Positions 8,400 to 16,838 of a stretch of DNA of 64,000 nt are shown here, piece by piece; the first letter of the stretch is position 1; each line of letters starts with the position of its first letter. The stretch lies in the NCBI GenBank assembly GCA_041645435.1, contig JBAZQB010000003.1, positions 248,001-312,000 of the forward strand, given 5' to 3'. This stretch comes from Methanoregula sp. GTDB taxonomy: Archaea > Halobacteriota > Methanomicrobia > Methanomicrobiales > Methanospirillaceae. Under the pieces are notes generated by a model, which saw nothing but the letters and a program-made list of their open reading frames with translations, did not search any database and was not told the DNA's origin. The position numbers and the translations under genes are program-made.

Positions 8400-8556
8400 A
8401 AAGGCATTACCCGAAATGACACGAGGGTTTAATAGCGCACCAGTATAATAAAATGGGTACTTCTCATGTGTAGGCGATCGAGCCGGCAGTTCGAGACGTG
8501 AAAAAATCCAGAAACCTGGTTTTTTCTGGAAAAAAAACCAATAAGGAGAGATTTGA

Positions 8557-8988
8557 ATGGTGGACTTAAAAGTCGTAGTATCAGACCCCAAGACCGGTCG
8601 CGCCTACAATGTCGACGCCAGCGGTGGCGCGGCAGGGTCGATCGTTGGCAAGCGAATTGGCGATGAATTAGATGGAGCCCCGATCGGACTTGCGGGATAC
8701 AAGATCAAGATCACCGGTGCCTCGGACAGGACCGGCATCCCTGCAAAGAAGGGTATCCCCGGCGCAGGCCGCAGGAACCTGCTCCTTGCAGGCGGAATCG
8801 GATTTCACCCCAGCATGGATGGAGAACGCCGGAGAAAGACGGTCCGGTCCAGTGAGATCACCCAGGATTTCGTTCAGATAAATGCAAGCGTAACTGCCTA
8901 TGGAGAGAAAACTCTCGATGAACTCTTCCCGAAAATTGAAGGGGAGAAGGCTGAAAAAGCTGCAGCAAAAGCCCGCGGCAAAAGATAA
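8557..8988 (+). CDS. rps6e: 30S ribosomal protein S6e
   Basis: 143 residues, the archaeal S6e length without the eukaryotic C-terminal phospho-tail. Recognisable by the N-terminal 'DLKVVVSDPKTGRAYNVD' strand pair, the IVGKRIGDELDG segment and the conserved 'PAKKGIPGAGRRNLLL' stretch. It binds 16S rRNA in the small subunit. AAGGAGAG lies just upstream of the ATG. A TATA-like AGTATAATAAA (about 8442-8452) suggests its own promoter in the gap after aIF5B. Confidence 0.96.
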   Translation: MVDLKVVVSDPKTGRAYNVDASGGAAGSIVGKRIGDELDGAPIGLAGYKIKITGASDRTGIPAKKGIPGAGRRNLLLAGGIGFHPSMDGERRRKTVRSSEITQDFVQINASVTAYGEKTLDELFPKIEGEKAEKAAAKARGKR

Positions 8989-9034
8989 GATACCAATTCT
9001 TTTTTACGATTTTATCAAACGTTTAAAAAACAGA

Positions 9035-9556
9035 TTATACTTGGGATTTGACACTCACTTCCCCATAAGCAGAGGTATTCCTGGCAAACATGAGTGCCTT
9101 GCCGTTCTTGTAGATTTCAACGATAATCTCGTGGCGGGTGGAAGCATCTTCCTTGTGGAATGTTGCTGATACAGTCCCTGTAGTAGCATTGAGCGGGAAT
9201 ACCTGTTCACCGGAATCTCTCACGGTCAACATCTCCCCGTTTATCCCATAGGTCCCGGCAAACCCCCCAATGTAGCTCACCCTGACAAAAGCCCCGGTAT
9301 CCGGGACAGTGGCTGTGGGGGTCTCTTTGATCGCTTCTGCCCTTATACTGGCTCCTGAAAGGGTCGTAGACGGCGCAGACGTGCCAGAAGCTCCCGGTGT
9401 TGCCTGCGCGGGAGTGCTTTGCCCGGGTGTGGCTGGCCCCCCGGTATTCCCGCTGCTCAAAAAAAACACGAGCGCCATGATAACAACTGCGATGATCCCT
9501 GCAACTGCTGCAATGGTCACCCATGGCTTATCCCACGGATCGTTTTTTCGTCTCAT
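9035..9556 (-). CDS. Membrane-anchored protein with extracellular beta domain
   Basis: 173 residues. A short basic N-terminus (MRRKNDPW) precedes one membrane segment (about 12-34), then a Thr/Ser/Pro/Gly-rich linker (about 36-85) and a globular domain (about 90-173). That domain has YIGGFAGTYGINGEMLTVRDSGEQVFPLN and a TVSATFHKED... strand pattern, as in small immunoglobulin-like domains of archaeal cell-surface proteins. The topology would place the domain outside. I do not recognise a characterised relative. It is convergent with the S6e gene. Confidence 0.65.
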   Translation of the reverse strand: MRRKNDPWDKPWVTIAAVAGIIAVVIMALVFFLSSGNTGGPATPGQSTPAQATPGASGTSAPSTTLSGASIRAEAIKETPTATVPDTGAFVRVSYIGGFAGTYGINGEMLTVRDSGEQVFPLNATTGTVSATFHKEDASTRHEIIVEIYKNGKALMFARNTSAYGEVSVKSQV

Positions 9557-9668
9557 AAGTCAAAACCCCGACATTATTACGGATAGATCTTGAATAAATG
9601 GGCGAAATACTTTGTGCTCTGCTGATTTGGGATTTGATACAGACCAATAATCTATAAAAAGGAAGGAT

Positions 9669-10130
9669 TCAGCCTTTCTTCACACTCTGCATAAGCGCAT
9701 CAGACAGGTCTTCAAAGAGGACCCCATATTTTTTTGCAAGAAGGATTAGGGCCGCCGGAGGCAGAAGGTGACTGTCAAACTCATCCCTGATCGTCCGGTT
9801 CATCTCTGCAACGATATCCGTTTCCTGCATTGTTGTGGCTTTAGCTATCCTTCCGATAAGTTCCTGGGCCGGATCATTGCGTTCAAAGATGGCTGAAGTC
9901 GGTTTGAAGCCAATAGGGATGGTAATTGCAGTAAGATCGAAACGGGGGGTAAATATACCATTTTCGAGACTCAAAAGACCGTCTTCTTCTGCACGCCGCA
10001 GGAACTGGTTTGCCTGGTCGGTACTCATCCATTTCCGGTCGAGCGCGAAATAATAGACCAGCTCATTTTTTCGCATGCCGGCCTTACGGGTGTGCTTGAA
10101 CGGTGCAGCGACCGTAATCCGGAGTGTCAC
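9669..10130 (-). CDS. DUF2240 family protein
   Basis: 153 residues. The order of an N-terminal winged-helix-like part ('FKHTRKAGMRKNELVYYFALDRKW', 'FLRRAEEDGLLSLENGIFTPRFDLT') and a C-terminal helical part (about 85-150) matches the archaeal DUF2240 family. Its role is unknown. The first half suggests DNA or RNA binding (inference). Its start overlaps the upstream gene stop by four bases, so both are translationally coupled. Confidence 0.7.
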   Translation of the reverse strand: MTLRITVAAPFKHTRKAGMRKNELVYYFALDRKWMSTDQANQFLRRAEEDGLLSLENGIFTPRFDLTAITIPIGFKPTSAIFERNDPAQELIGRIAKATTMQETDIVAEMNRTIRDEFDSHLLPPAALILLAKKYGVLFEDLSDALMQSVKKG

Positions 10131-10549
10131 TTGGCAGTACCCAAGAGAATATTCTTCATATCGAGCGCATCTAATCCTTCACCGCTGCCTTCCTTTGCGA
10201 TATCGATGTCGGTGCGGGACACCTGATCGGTCAGGCGAAGGAAGAAGACATCGTTTGCAATGGGAACTTTCCCCCCGCCGCGCAGGGCAAGGGCAAGTAC
10301 AGAGCATTTTAAATCAACAGCTTCTGTGATTACACCCGGGCGTAAAACTTCAGGAGTAATCTCGCCAAACGTTGCCCGGTCAAGTGCGATTTCTACCCGG
10401 GTTTTTACCCTGACAAGCTCTTTTCCGGTCGTCTTGGTTGACTCATGATTATCCAGATCGGCAATATACCTGAGCGTTTCATTAAAAGGCATCCCCATCG
10501 CAAATGAGAGATCCACCCGCTGGGGGAAACGATAACAGATCCTTCGCAT
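10127..10549 (-). CDS. Conserved archaeal hypothetical protein
   Basis: About 140 residues. The start is uncertain: ATG 10549 is used; GTG 10564 and the internal ATG pair near 10493-10498 are alternatives, and none has a clear ribosome site. The middle ('VRVKTRVEIALDRATFGEITPEVLRPGVI', then LKCSVLALALRGGGKVPIANDVFFLRL) alternates beta strands. I do not recognise the family. It is coupled by ATGA to the DUF2240 gene and lies just downstream of the S8e gene on the same strand, so a link to translation or RNA metabolism is possible. Confidence 0.55.
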   Translation of the reverse strand: MRRICYRFPQRVDLSFAMGMPFNETLRYIADLDNHESTKTTGKELVRVKTRVEIALDRATFGEITPEVLRPGVITEAVDLKCSVLALALRGGGKVPIANDVFFLRLTDQVSRTDIDIAKEGSGEGLDALDMKNILLGTAK

Positions 10550-10599
10550 AGCTAGAGTATGCACGTCAGAAAGAAAAAAGATTGCTGGTCTGTTATTGA

Positions 10600-10977
10600 T
10601 TATGCGAGCAACACTGCGTTGATAACGCCGTCCTGGCCAGGGCGGCTCATAATGCGGGCGTGTCCGATCTCGGTTTTGATAACAGCGCCCTTGGTGAGCA
10701 GGTTCCGGCGGACGTAGTTCGGGTTTGCACCGTTTTCCTCGACCTTTTCAATCTTCACTTTCTTGGTTTCGCCGTTTGCGGGGTTGGTCACATTCGCAAA
10801 AGATGCCTTAAGTGCCCGGACCTTGTCGTTTCCGCCATACGTGCGGATGATCTTCCTGCGGTCTTCCCCGATATGGGTGTCTGCCGGTGCAAGACCGATT
10901 TCCGCTCTCCGCTTCATTGCTGCCGGACGGCGCCTGCCACCGGTTACCTTACGTACTGATTCTCCCTGCCACTGCAT
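10600..10977 (-). CDS. rps8e: 30S ribosomal protein S8e
   Basis: 125 residues, normal for archaeal S8e. Diagnostic parts are the N-terminal MQWQGESVRK.TGGRRRPAAMKRR.EIG, the central R.YGGN.K.R segment, and the C-terminal 'NYVRRNLLTKGAVIKTE' followed by GHARI.SRPGQDGV. It is a small-subunit protein. GAGTGA lies about 10 bases before the start. A TATA-like TTTATAGAG lies close to the ATG on the minus strand. Confidence 0.97.
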   Translation of the reverse strand: MQWQGESVRKVTGGRRRPAAMKRRAEIGLAPADTHIGEDRRKIIRTYGGNDKVRALKASFANVTNPANGETKKVKIEKVEENGANPNYVRRNLLTKGAVIKTEIGHARIMSRPGQDGVINAVLLA

Positions 10978-11164
10978 GGTGTCACTCTCTATAAAATCTT
11001 CCCGGAATGGTATTCCTAAAAGATGGTGCTCTATATATTCCCTTCAGAATTATTTATAGTATTTCCCGATGGCCGCATTTTCCGCTGTCAGCATTTTTAA
11101 AAATTTTGCATGAGTAACTTTTCCGGAATGCCCTGCAATAAGAATTGGTTATAATCCCGGAAAT

Positions 11165-11812
11165 TTATGCCAGAATGCTGTCGAGTAATGCGGCAACCCC
11201 ATCCCCGGTTTTTAAGTTTGTCCGGAACACGGGCATAGAAGGATTGTACCTCCTGATATCTGATTGCATCCGGTCAAGGTTTGCCCCAACGAGCGGTGCA
11301 AGATCTACTTTATTGATTACCCCGATTGTGCAGTCCCGGAACATCATCGGGTGCTTGTTCACCACATCATCCCCTTCCGTTGAACTCACCACAACGATCC
11401 GCTTCTCAGCACCAAGCCGGAAATCAGTAGGGCAGACCATGTTACCTACATTTTCGATGAAAAGCACATCGATATCGTCCAGGGGCAGATGATCGATCGC
11501 GTGTTCGACCAGGTGGGCATCGAGATGACATTCTTTGCCGGTATTCGCATTGAACGCAGGGATTCCCAGTGCGACAATCCGTTTAAAATCATCGTCTCCG
11601 TATACGTCACCGGCAATTGCACCTGCCCTCAAACCTTTTTTGTTGAGCAGCGGGACCAAGCGTTCGATGAGCGCGGTCTTACCCGAACCGATCGCCCCAA
11701 GGAGGTCAAACGCCCGGACTCCGTGTGCCTTCAGGTGCTGTGCGTTCTGGCTGGCCAGAGTGTTGTTGACGTCGTATACATCCTTCTCAATCCTGACGTC
11801 GATATGATGCAT
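11165..11812 (-). CDS. hypB: Hydrogenase nickel incorporation protein HypB
   Basis: 215 residues from ATG 11812; the open frame continues upstream across the SRP19 gene on the other strand, which is clearly not coding. P-loop LLGAIGSGKTAL (about 41-52), the metal-binding GKECHLDAHLV (Cys-His pair, about 90), FIENVGNMVCP (about 118-128) and NKVDLAPLVG (about 170) identify the GTPase that delivers nickel to [NiFe] hydrogenases with HypA. There is no N-terminal histidine-rich stretch. No hydrogenase gene is in the window. It diverges from SRP19 across 54 bases. Confidence 0.94.
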   Translation of the reverse strand: MHHIDVRIEKDVYDVNNTLASQNAQHLKAHGVRAFDLLGAIGSGKTALIERLVPLLNKKGLRAGAIAGDVYGDDDFKRIVALGIPAFNANTGKECHLDAHLVEHAIDHLPLDDIDVLFIENVGNMVCPTDFRLGAEKRIVVVSSTEGDDVVNKHPMMFRDCTIGVINKVDLAPLVGANLDRMQSDIRRYNPSMPVFRTNLKTGDGVAALLDSILA

Positions 11813-11866
11813 GTAACAAATTGGGAGCGTACACTGTTTATACCTTGACCCACAAACCCTCATGTA

Positions 11867-12142
11867 ATGGTAGAAGGGGAGTGCATTCTTTATCCCTGCT
11901 ACTTCAATGCAGGGTATACACGCGGTGAGGGGAGGAGGGTTCCGCGCAGTCTGGCAGCCAAGGGGCCGGTTCTTGCGGATATTGAACGCTCCCTGCGGAA
12001 AATGGGAGTGAAATTCCGGATAGAAGAGCAACACCATCCCGCACACTGGGAGCGCCATGAAGGTCGTATTGTTGCCGAGTGGCCCGATAAAAAAGAAGTA
12101 CTCATAAAAAAAGTGGCCCAGAAGATGGATAAGGGGCGGTAA
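11867..12142 (+). CDS. srp19: Signal recognition particle protein SRP19
   Basis: 91 residues, normal for archaea. The 'CILYPCYFNAGYTRGEGRRV' start, then the long helix, 'GVKFRIEEQHHPAHW' and a basic C-terminus (KKEVLIKKVAQKMDKGR) are the SRP19 pattern. It binds SRP RNA and prepares it for SRP54. It is followed after four bases by the PHP-domain gene, so both are likely co-transcribed. Confidence 0.93.
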   Translation: MVEGECILYPCYFNAGYTRGEGRRVPRSLAAKGPVLADIERSLRKMGVKFRIEEQHHPAHWERHEGRIVAEWPDKKEVLIKKVAQKMDKGR

Positions 12143-12146
12143 ACGC

Positions 12147-12791
12147 ATGTACGATCTGCATACCCACACCATTCTCTCTGACGGGGAGATGCTCCCGATT
12201 GAATTAATCCGGCGGATGGCGGTGATCGGTTACACTACCGTCGCGATCACGGATCACGCTGACACTTCCAATACCGAAGAGATACTTGCAACCCTGGCAA
12301 GGGTACGGGACTCTGCACAGATCTATGGGGTCCGGTTACTCTGCGGGGTTGAGCTCACCCACGTTCCACCCACCCAGATTGCAGGTCTTGCAAAATCTGC
12401 AAAGGAGCTGGGGGCAGACATTGTTATCGTTCACGGTGAAACACCGGTTGAACCGGTAGCCCCCGGGACAAACCATGCCGCCTGCGGGTGCAGGTACGTA
12501 AACGTGCTTGCTCATCCGGGACTCATTACCATTAAGGATGCACGGCTCGCTGCAAAGAACGGGATCGCCATTGAACTCACCTCACGGGGCGGGCACAACC
12601 GGACGAACGGGCACGTGGCACAGATCGCACGGCAGGCAGGCTGCCAGCTCGTGGTTGACTCTGACGCGCATGCTCCGCACGATATTCTGACCGGACAGGA
12701 AAAATTTATTGTGGCAAAAGGAGCCGGACTGACCGATGCGGAGAGCAGAGAGGTTATATCTTTAAATATCGACCAAATCCTTGGTTCCTAA
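12147..12791 (+). CDS. PHP-domain metal-dependent phosphoesterase-like protein
   Basis: 214 residues. The PHP metal ligands are visible: H5-x-H7 in MYDLHTHT, ITDHAD near 35-40, a central glutamate (GVELTH), H in IVHGET and NVLAHPG, and a C-terminal VDSDAHAPHD. This is the histidinol-phosphatase-like PHP family found in methanogens (MJ1295 type), shorter than bacterial HisK. The natural substrate is not known to me. An RNase P p30 role, which also uses a PHP-like fold, seems less likely because all metal ligands are kept and the N-terminus differs. Confidence 0.75.
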   Translation: MYDLHTHTILSDGEMLPIELIRRMAVIGYTTVAITDHADTSNTEEILATLARVRDSAQIYGVRLLCGVELTHVPPTQIAGLAKSAKELGADIVIVHGETPVEPVAPGTNHAACGCRYVNVLAHPGLITIKDARLAAKNGIAIELTSRGGHNRTNGHVAQIARQAGCQLVVDSDAHAPHDILTGQEKFIVAKGAGLTDAESREVISLNIDQILGS

Positions 12792-12893
12792 AAATTCTAT
12801 TTATACTTTCACGGAACGTTTAAATACCGTGCTGTTGAATATATATAGATTACTAAATTATTTCAGTAATATTGCGTTTGTGAGGTTGTTTGC

Positions 12894-13118
12894 ATGAAGG
12901 TTGTTGGTCGAGCGTTGAGCACCGTTGGCAGTCGGATGCTCATTATCCAGTGCGATGCCGGCCAGCTGCCCGCATTATACAGTGAAGTGACTGACAAGCG
13001 GATGAAACCGGTTGGGAAAATCCTGGATCTTTTTGGCAATGTGAAAGCACCATATGCTGCGGTCCTCTGCCGTGAGAAATGCGCAATTCTGCCCAACGAG
13101 AAACTCTTCGCAAAATGA
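12894..13118 (+). CDS. gar1: H/ACA RNA-protein component Gar1
   Basis: 74 residues with the Gar1 core: 'VGRALSTVGSRMLIIQCDAG', '...YSEVTDKRMKPVGKILDLFGNVKAPYAAV' with conserved G-K-I-x-D-x-F-G. It belongs to the H/ACA ribonucleoprotein that guides pseudouridylation of rRNA, with Cbf5, Nop10 and L7Ae. TGAGGT at 12881-12886 is the ribosome site. It is followed by TFB, the usual Gar1-TFB pairing of Euryarchaeota. Several TATA-like boxes lie at 12797-12849. Confidence 0.95.
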   Translation: MKVVGRALSTVGSRMLIIQCDAGQLPALYSEVTDKRMKPVGKILDLFGNVKAPYAAVLCREKCAILPNEKLFAK

Positions 13119-13180
13119 GATCGCAATACCACAAAACATCGGTTTGTGCCATTAAGAAAAAGTAGTAATGGGGAATGTGG

Positions 13181-14185
13181 ATGACAGAAGTTGAGAAATT
13201 AAAAACTCTCCAGAGTGAGAGGGAAGCGCTCAAGTCGCGGACAAAGCAGAAAGAGACAGAGAAGAAAGCAGAGAACCATACCGAGACGGTCTGTCCTGAG
13301 TGCGGCGGGCGACAGCTCGTTCACGATTACGAGCGGGCGGAGCTGGTCTGCCAGAGCTGCGGACTTGTACTCGATGATGATTTTATCGACCGGGGTCCCG
13401 AGTGGCGTGCGTTTGACCATGACCAGCGCATGAAGCGCTCACGGGTTGGCGCTCCGATGACCTTTACCATCCACGACAAAGGTCTCTCGACCATGATCGA
13501 CTGGCGCAACCGCGACAGCTATGGCCGGGCAATCTCGTCCAAGAACCGGGCACAGCTCTACCGGCTCCGCAAGTGGCAGCGCCGTATCCGTGTGAGCAAT
13601 GCAACCGAACGCAACCTTGCATTTGCACTGTCCGAACTTGACCGGATGGCATCGGCTCTCGGCCTCCCACGAAATGTCCGTGAGACCGCAGCAGTCGTGT
13701 ACCGTGACGCGGTGGACAAGAACCTGATCCGTGGGCGGAGCATTGAGGGAGTGGCAGCAGCAGCCCTCTACGCGGCCTGCCGGCAGTGTAATGTGCCAAG
13801 AACCCTTGATGAGATCGCCGAAGTGTCGCGTGTGTCGAGAAAAGAGATTGGAAGGACATACCGTTTCATCTCCCGTGAACTCGGATTAAAGCTCCTCCCG
13901 ACTTCTCCCATCGATTACGTGCCGCGCTTCTGCTCGGGACTTACCCTCAAAGGAGAAGTCCAGAGCCGCGCAGTAGAGATTCTCAGGCAGGCCGGGGAAC
14001 GCGAGTTGACCAGCGGCAGGGGCCCGACCGGTGTTGCAGCAGCCGCAATTTATATCTCCTCGATTCTCGGGGGAGAACGACGCACCCAGCGCGAAGTGGC
14101 AGAAGTGGCAGGTGTCACTGAGGTCACCATACGGAACCGGTATAAGGAACTTGCAGAGAAACTCGATATCGAGATCATTCTCTGA
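13181..14185 (+). CDS. tfb: Transcription initiation factor TFB
   Basis: 334 residues from ATG 13181 (ATG 13175 is an in-frame alternative six bases upstream). Zinc ribbon C38-C41-C57-C60, B-finger region around residues 70-110 (R.MKRSRVGAPMTFTIHDKGLST), then two cyclin-like repeats (about 135-225 and 230-325) with the 'RGRSIEGVAAAALYAACR' and 'SGRGPTGVAAAAIYIS' motifs. It bridges TBP-bound promoters and RNA polymerase. Length is normal. Confidence 0.96.
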   Translation: MTEVEKLKTLQSEREALKSRTKQKETEKKAENHTETVCPECGGRQLVHDYERAELVCQSCGLVLDDDFIDRGPEWRAFDHDQRMKRSRVGAPMTFTIHDKGLSTMIDWRNRDSYGRAISSKNRAQLYRLRKWQRRIRVSNATERNLAFALSELDRMASALGLPRNVRETAAVVYRDAVDKNLIRGRSIEGVAAAALYAACRQCNVPRTLDEIAEVSRVSRKEIGRTYRFISRELGLKLLPTSPIDYVPRFCSGLTLKGEVQSRAVEILRQAGERELTSGRGPTGVAAAAIYISSILGGERRTQREVAEVAGVTEVTIRNRYKELAEKLDIEIIL

Positions 14186-14248
14186 TACGCCATCATTTTT
14201 TCACGACATCTTGTCATACGATGCGATAGCGGGTGTTCGAGGGATAGC

Positions 14249-14260
14249 AACAACTATATC
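14249..14260 (+). promoter_or_regulatory. TATA box of tRNA-Ala(CGC)
   Basis: AACAACTATATC lies 35-45 bases before the tRNA. A very similar AACAACTATATG lies at the same distance before the second tRNA-Ala (15854-15865), so promoter and gene were duplicated together. Confidence 0.5.
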
Positions 14261-14293
14261 CCCTGCGCTGAAAAATTGTATGCCACAAAAAGC

Positions 14294-14365
14294 GGGCTCG
14301 TAGATCAGGGGTAGATCGCTACGTTCGCAACGTAGAGGCCGCGGGTTCAAATCCCGCCGGGTCCA
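14294..14365 (+). tRNA. tRNA-Ala (CGC anticodon)
   Basis: 72 bases: acceptor GGGCTCG/CGGGTCC (with G-T pairs), anticodon arm CTACG-TTCGCAA-CGTAG giving CGC, T arm GCGGG-TTCAAAT-CCCGC, discriminator A, no encoded CCA. It reads GCG alanine codons. Confidence 0.94.
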
Positions 14366-14573
14366 TATTCCGGGTTCTTTTCATCTGTTTTTTCTCGCGA
14401 TCCGGCAGTGCAGGTTGTGTCAATAAAAAACGCGTGAATGTCCTTATTGTTATTTTTTTATAACGTTTGCAGAGCCGGATGGGGCACCATGCCAAAACGG
14501 ATTTATCACACTTCCTGACAACGTACTTATTTACTTCACTAAAGCGGATCAACCAGAAGACAGGGAGAGACAA

Positions 14574-15758
14574 ATGTCACGCGTAAGCGGATCATATACC
14601 ACATCAATAGTAATTTTCTTTGCAATTCTGATAATCATACTACCGGTCAGCGCCTATAATGTCACCCTCTATGGTACAAATTCCGGGTTCGATACGGTGC
14701 TTCACAATGATTCGGTTGTGGTTCTGCAGTCGATTCCGGGATCCGCAGGAACCGATCTTGACAGCAACATAACCCGTTTCATCCAGCCTTCCGCAGATGT
14801 GATCATTCTTGGCGGAGAAGATACCTTTAGCCTGTCAACTGCGGCGAAGATCGAGGCGGCAGTAGCAGAGGGTAAAATCCTTGTTGTCACGTATCCCTGT
14901 AACCGTCTTTTTAATGCAAGCCTGCCGGCTTACAATAACGGAACTGTCCCGGGCGGGCAATTTCTTGAAGTATCCGATCCAACTGCTGCTGCTTCCAAAG
15001 AAATTTTTGCGGGGCTGCCGACCCGGTTTTCATTGCAGGGTGCAGCACCCGAAAACGGGCAGGTGGTTACCCGGAACGGTTCTGTTACGGTACTGAATTA
15101 TGATACCGGGATGCCTGCCCTTCTTTACGGCACGTACGGGAAGGGGTACGTGATCGAGTGGACAACAAGACCCGTCCCGTCATACATGAACGGCGGGACA
15201 GCCGATACCATCCTTGACCGGCTGATAACCCGGTTACTGCCTGTACCCGCTCCTATTCCGACAACACTGGTCACTCCCCAACAAACCACGGTAATGACCG
15301 CCCTGCCGGAAACCTCCATTACGACTCCCCCTCCTGTTCCATCAGAAACACCCATACCAACAACAGGAAACGTGACGGCGTACTCATCTCCCCCCGGGGC
15401 CAGTATCCTCATTGACGGGATATATTACGGGACAACCCCGGCAAACCTGACCGGAATCCAGCAGGGGACTCACATCATCCGGCTTACCCAGAGCGGGTAC
15501 TATGATTACGAGGGGAGTATCTATGTAATCCCGGGTCAGACATCCCATGCATTCGGGACTCTTCCCCCCCTGAACCAGGTCCAGGCAGCCGCGACACCGG
15601 TGTCGATCATAGTACCGGTGGTAACGGCTGAGCCTACGCAGGCCAAGGGATTGTTCGAAAACTCGAGCATTGTTGTTGCCATAATCGGGGTAATTACCGC
15701 AATGATCGCGGCGGGAGCCACAATATTTTCCCATGTAATGAAGGCTAAAAAAGAGTGA
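14574..15758 (+). CDS. Secreted/membrane-anchored PEGA-domain surface protein
   Basis: 394 residues. Signal peptide at about 1-28 (hydrophobic stretch ending PVSA), an N-terminal domain (about 28-220) resembling a glutamine-amidotransferase-like Rossmann fold ('ADVIILGGEDTFSLSTAAKIEAAV', 'YGKGYVIEWTTRPVPSY'), a Thr/Pro-rich linker (about 225-265) and a PEGA domain (about 264-325; SSPPGASILIDGIYYGTTPANL). A C-terminal membrane helix at about 363-390 ends in KAKKE. Multiple N-x-S/T sites suit an extracellular glycoprotein. It lies between two duplicated tRNA-Ala genes and has no operon partner. Confidence 0.75.
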   Translation: MSRVSGSYTTSIVIFFAILIIILPVSAYNVTLYGTNSGFDTVLHNDSVVVLQSIPGSAGTDLDSNITRFIQPSADVIILGGEDTFSLSTAAKIEAAVAEGKILVVTYPCNRLFNASLPAYNNGTVPGGQFLEVSDPTAAASKEIFAGLPTRFSLQGAAPENGQVVTRNGSVTVLNYDTGMPALLYGTYGKGYVIEWTTRPVPSYMNGGTADTILDRLITRLLPVPAPIPTTLVTPQQTTVMTALPETSITTPPPVPSETPIPTTGNVTAYSSPPGASILIDGIYYGTTPANLTGIQQGTHIIRLTQSGYYDYEGSIYVIPGQTSHAFGTLPPLNQVQAAATPVSIIVPVVTAEPTQAKGLFENSSIVVAIIGVITAMIAAGATIFSHVMKAKKE

Positions 15759-15904
15759 CAACCAGAAGATCACAAAATAGATAATTCGTTCTTTTTTCTG
15801 GGAGGAGGCCCGTTTCTTATGCAAAAAAGGCCGGTTTTTACCAAAACAACAGTAACAACTATATGGGATAGGCGGAAAAATAGTATGCCGCAAATAGCAT
15901 TGCA

Positions 15905-15976
15905 GGGCTCGTAGATCAGGGGTAGATCGTCACGTTTGCAACGTGAAGGCCACGGGTTCAAATCCCGTCGAGTCCA
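15905..15976 (+). tRNA. tRNA-Ala (TGC anticodon)
   Basis: 72 bases, closely related to the CGC gene 1.6 kb upstream: acceptor GGGCTCG/CGAGTCC, anticodon arm TCACG-TTTGCAA-CGTGA giving TGC, T arm CACGGG-TTCAAAT-CCCGTCG, discriminator A. The 5' flank, including the TATA box, is also shared with the first copy. Confidence 0.95.
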
Positions 15977-16312
15977 CTCGTTTTCTCTCAATTTTTTCTG
16001 AACGCCACTGTAACGCGATCGGGATTTATTTTACGGTTCATTTCACGACAGAGGTCGTGCCGGGTTCGAAGGGCAGAGCCCTCGCGATTTGACGGGTTCA
16101 AATCCCGTCGAGTCCATCTTTTTCTCTCATTTTTTTCTGAAAGTCCGTTGCACGGGGACCTGCTTTCATTTGATGACCCGGATCGTGTCGGATAAAAATG
16201 GTGCTACCCTCGCGATAATTTCAGGTGCGATGGCACTATCATCATTGAAAGTTATGTACAAAAGACTCAGGAGTGGTTGGATCATAAAATTCTGAAAAAA
16301 AACATGACAGAA
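15977..16312. other. Intergenic region with partial tRNA-Ala copy
   Basis: No gene. It contains the repeated tRNA 3' end (16092-16116) and a small hairpin AGGGC-AGA-GCCCT (16069-16081 region). The part before the fragment does not fold as the missing 5' half. Confidence 0.5.
16092..16116 (+). repeat. Duplicated 3' end of tRNA-Ala(TGC)
   Basis: 25 bases identical to 15952-15976: T arm, acceptor 3' strand and discriminator. Similarity continues about 30 bases into the flank, with a shared TTTTCTCTCA, T-run and CTGAA. Spacing between copies is 140 bases. This is the pattern left by integrase attachment or by decay of a third tRNA-Ala copy. Confidence 0.65.
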
Positions 16313-16765
16313 TTAATCAATCCAGTCAAGCAGGTGGCGGGACGTGTCCTGCTCGCTCTTCTGGATCAGTTTCGCTTTGACTTTTTTTACCGCTTCGGTT
16401 GCAGGAGACGGCTGCTGCTCGAACTGGCCGTAATCCATGTAGTCCCGGGTAATCCGGTCCTCAACCTCGACGGTAATCTCTTGTATCGGGGAAGAATACT
16501 CTTCTGGAATTCCCGGCGGGGGTGGTTCTTCCTGCCGGAGATTCTGCTCATGCACCACAACCCGCGGGGTTTCCTGAACGATCAGGGGGGCCATCACCGG
16601 GATCACCACGGGAGGGACAGCCTTAAAAACCAGTGTATTTGCCGTAATCGGACCGGACGTTTCCTGCGGGGAACCTGACCGGTGGAGTAAGAAATCCACA
16701 AAATCTTCAACTTCCCTGCGCTGATCGGGGGATAACCGGTCCAGCTTACTTTCCAGCGATTCCAT
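16313..16765 (-). CDS. Hypothetical protein with DUF2281-like N-terminus
   Basis: 150 residues from ATG 16765 (the frame stays open upstream into ThiL, so a longer form is formally possible). The first 30 residues (ESLESKLDRLSPDQRREVEDFVDFLL) match the short helical motif seen in DUF2281 and in some antitoxins. A long Pro/Val/Glu-rich, probably unstructured middle and a basic helical C-terminus (EAVKKVKAKLIQKSEQDTSRHLLDWID) follow. Function unknown. It lies 73 bases downstream of ThiL on the same strand. Confidence 0.6.
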   Translation of the reverse strand: MESLESKLDRLSPDQRREVEDFVDFLLHRSGSPQETSGPITANTLVFKAVPPVVIPVMAPLIVQETPRVVVHEQNLRQEEPPPPGIPEEYSSPIQEITVEVEDRITRDYMDYGQFEQQPSPATEAVKKVKAKLIQKSEQDTSRHLLDWID

Positions 16766-16838
16766 GCGGTTCCTTGTCCTTATGTAGAGAGATGTCTCGT
16801 GTTGATCGTAATTAATGCGCCGGTGATTTGGGTAAAAA

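Noticed and set aside
11813..12172. 120-codon N-terminal extension of hypB
   Set aside because: It crosses srp19 on the opposite strand; the ATG at 11812 gives the normal HypB start.
12147..12791. RNase P protein p30
   Set aside because: The fold is related, but all PHP metal ligands are present and the N-terminus matches the MJ1295-type PHP family better.
16044..16116. A third complete tRNA-Ala
   Set aside because: Only the T arm and acceptor 3' strand match; the 48 bases before them cannot form acceptor, D or anticodon arms.
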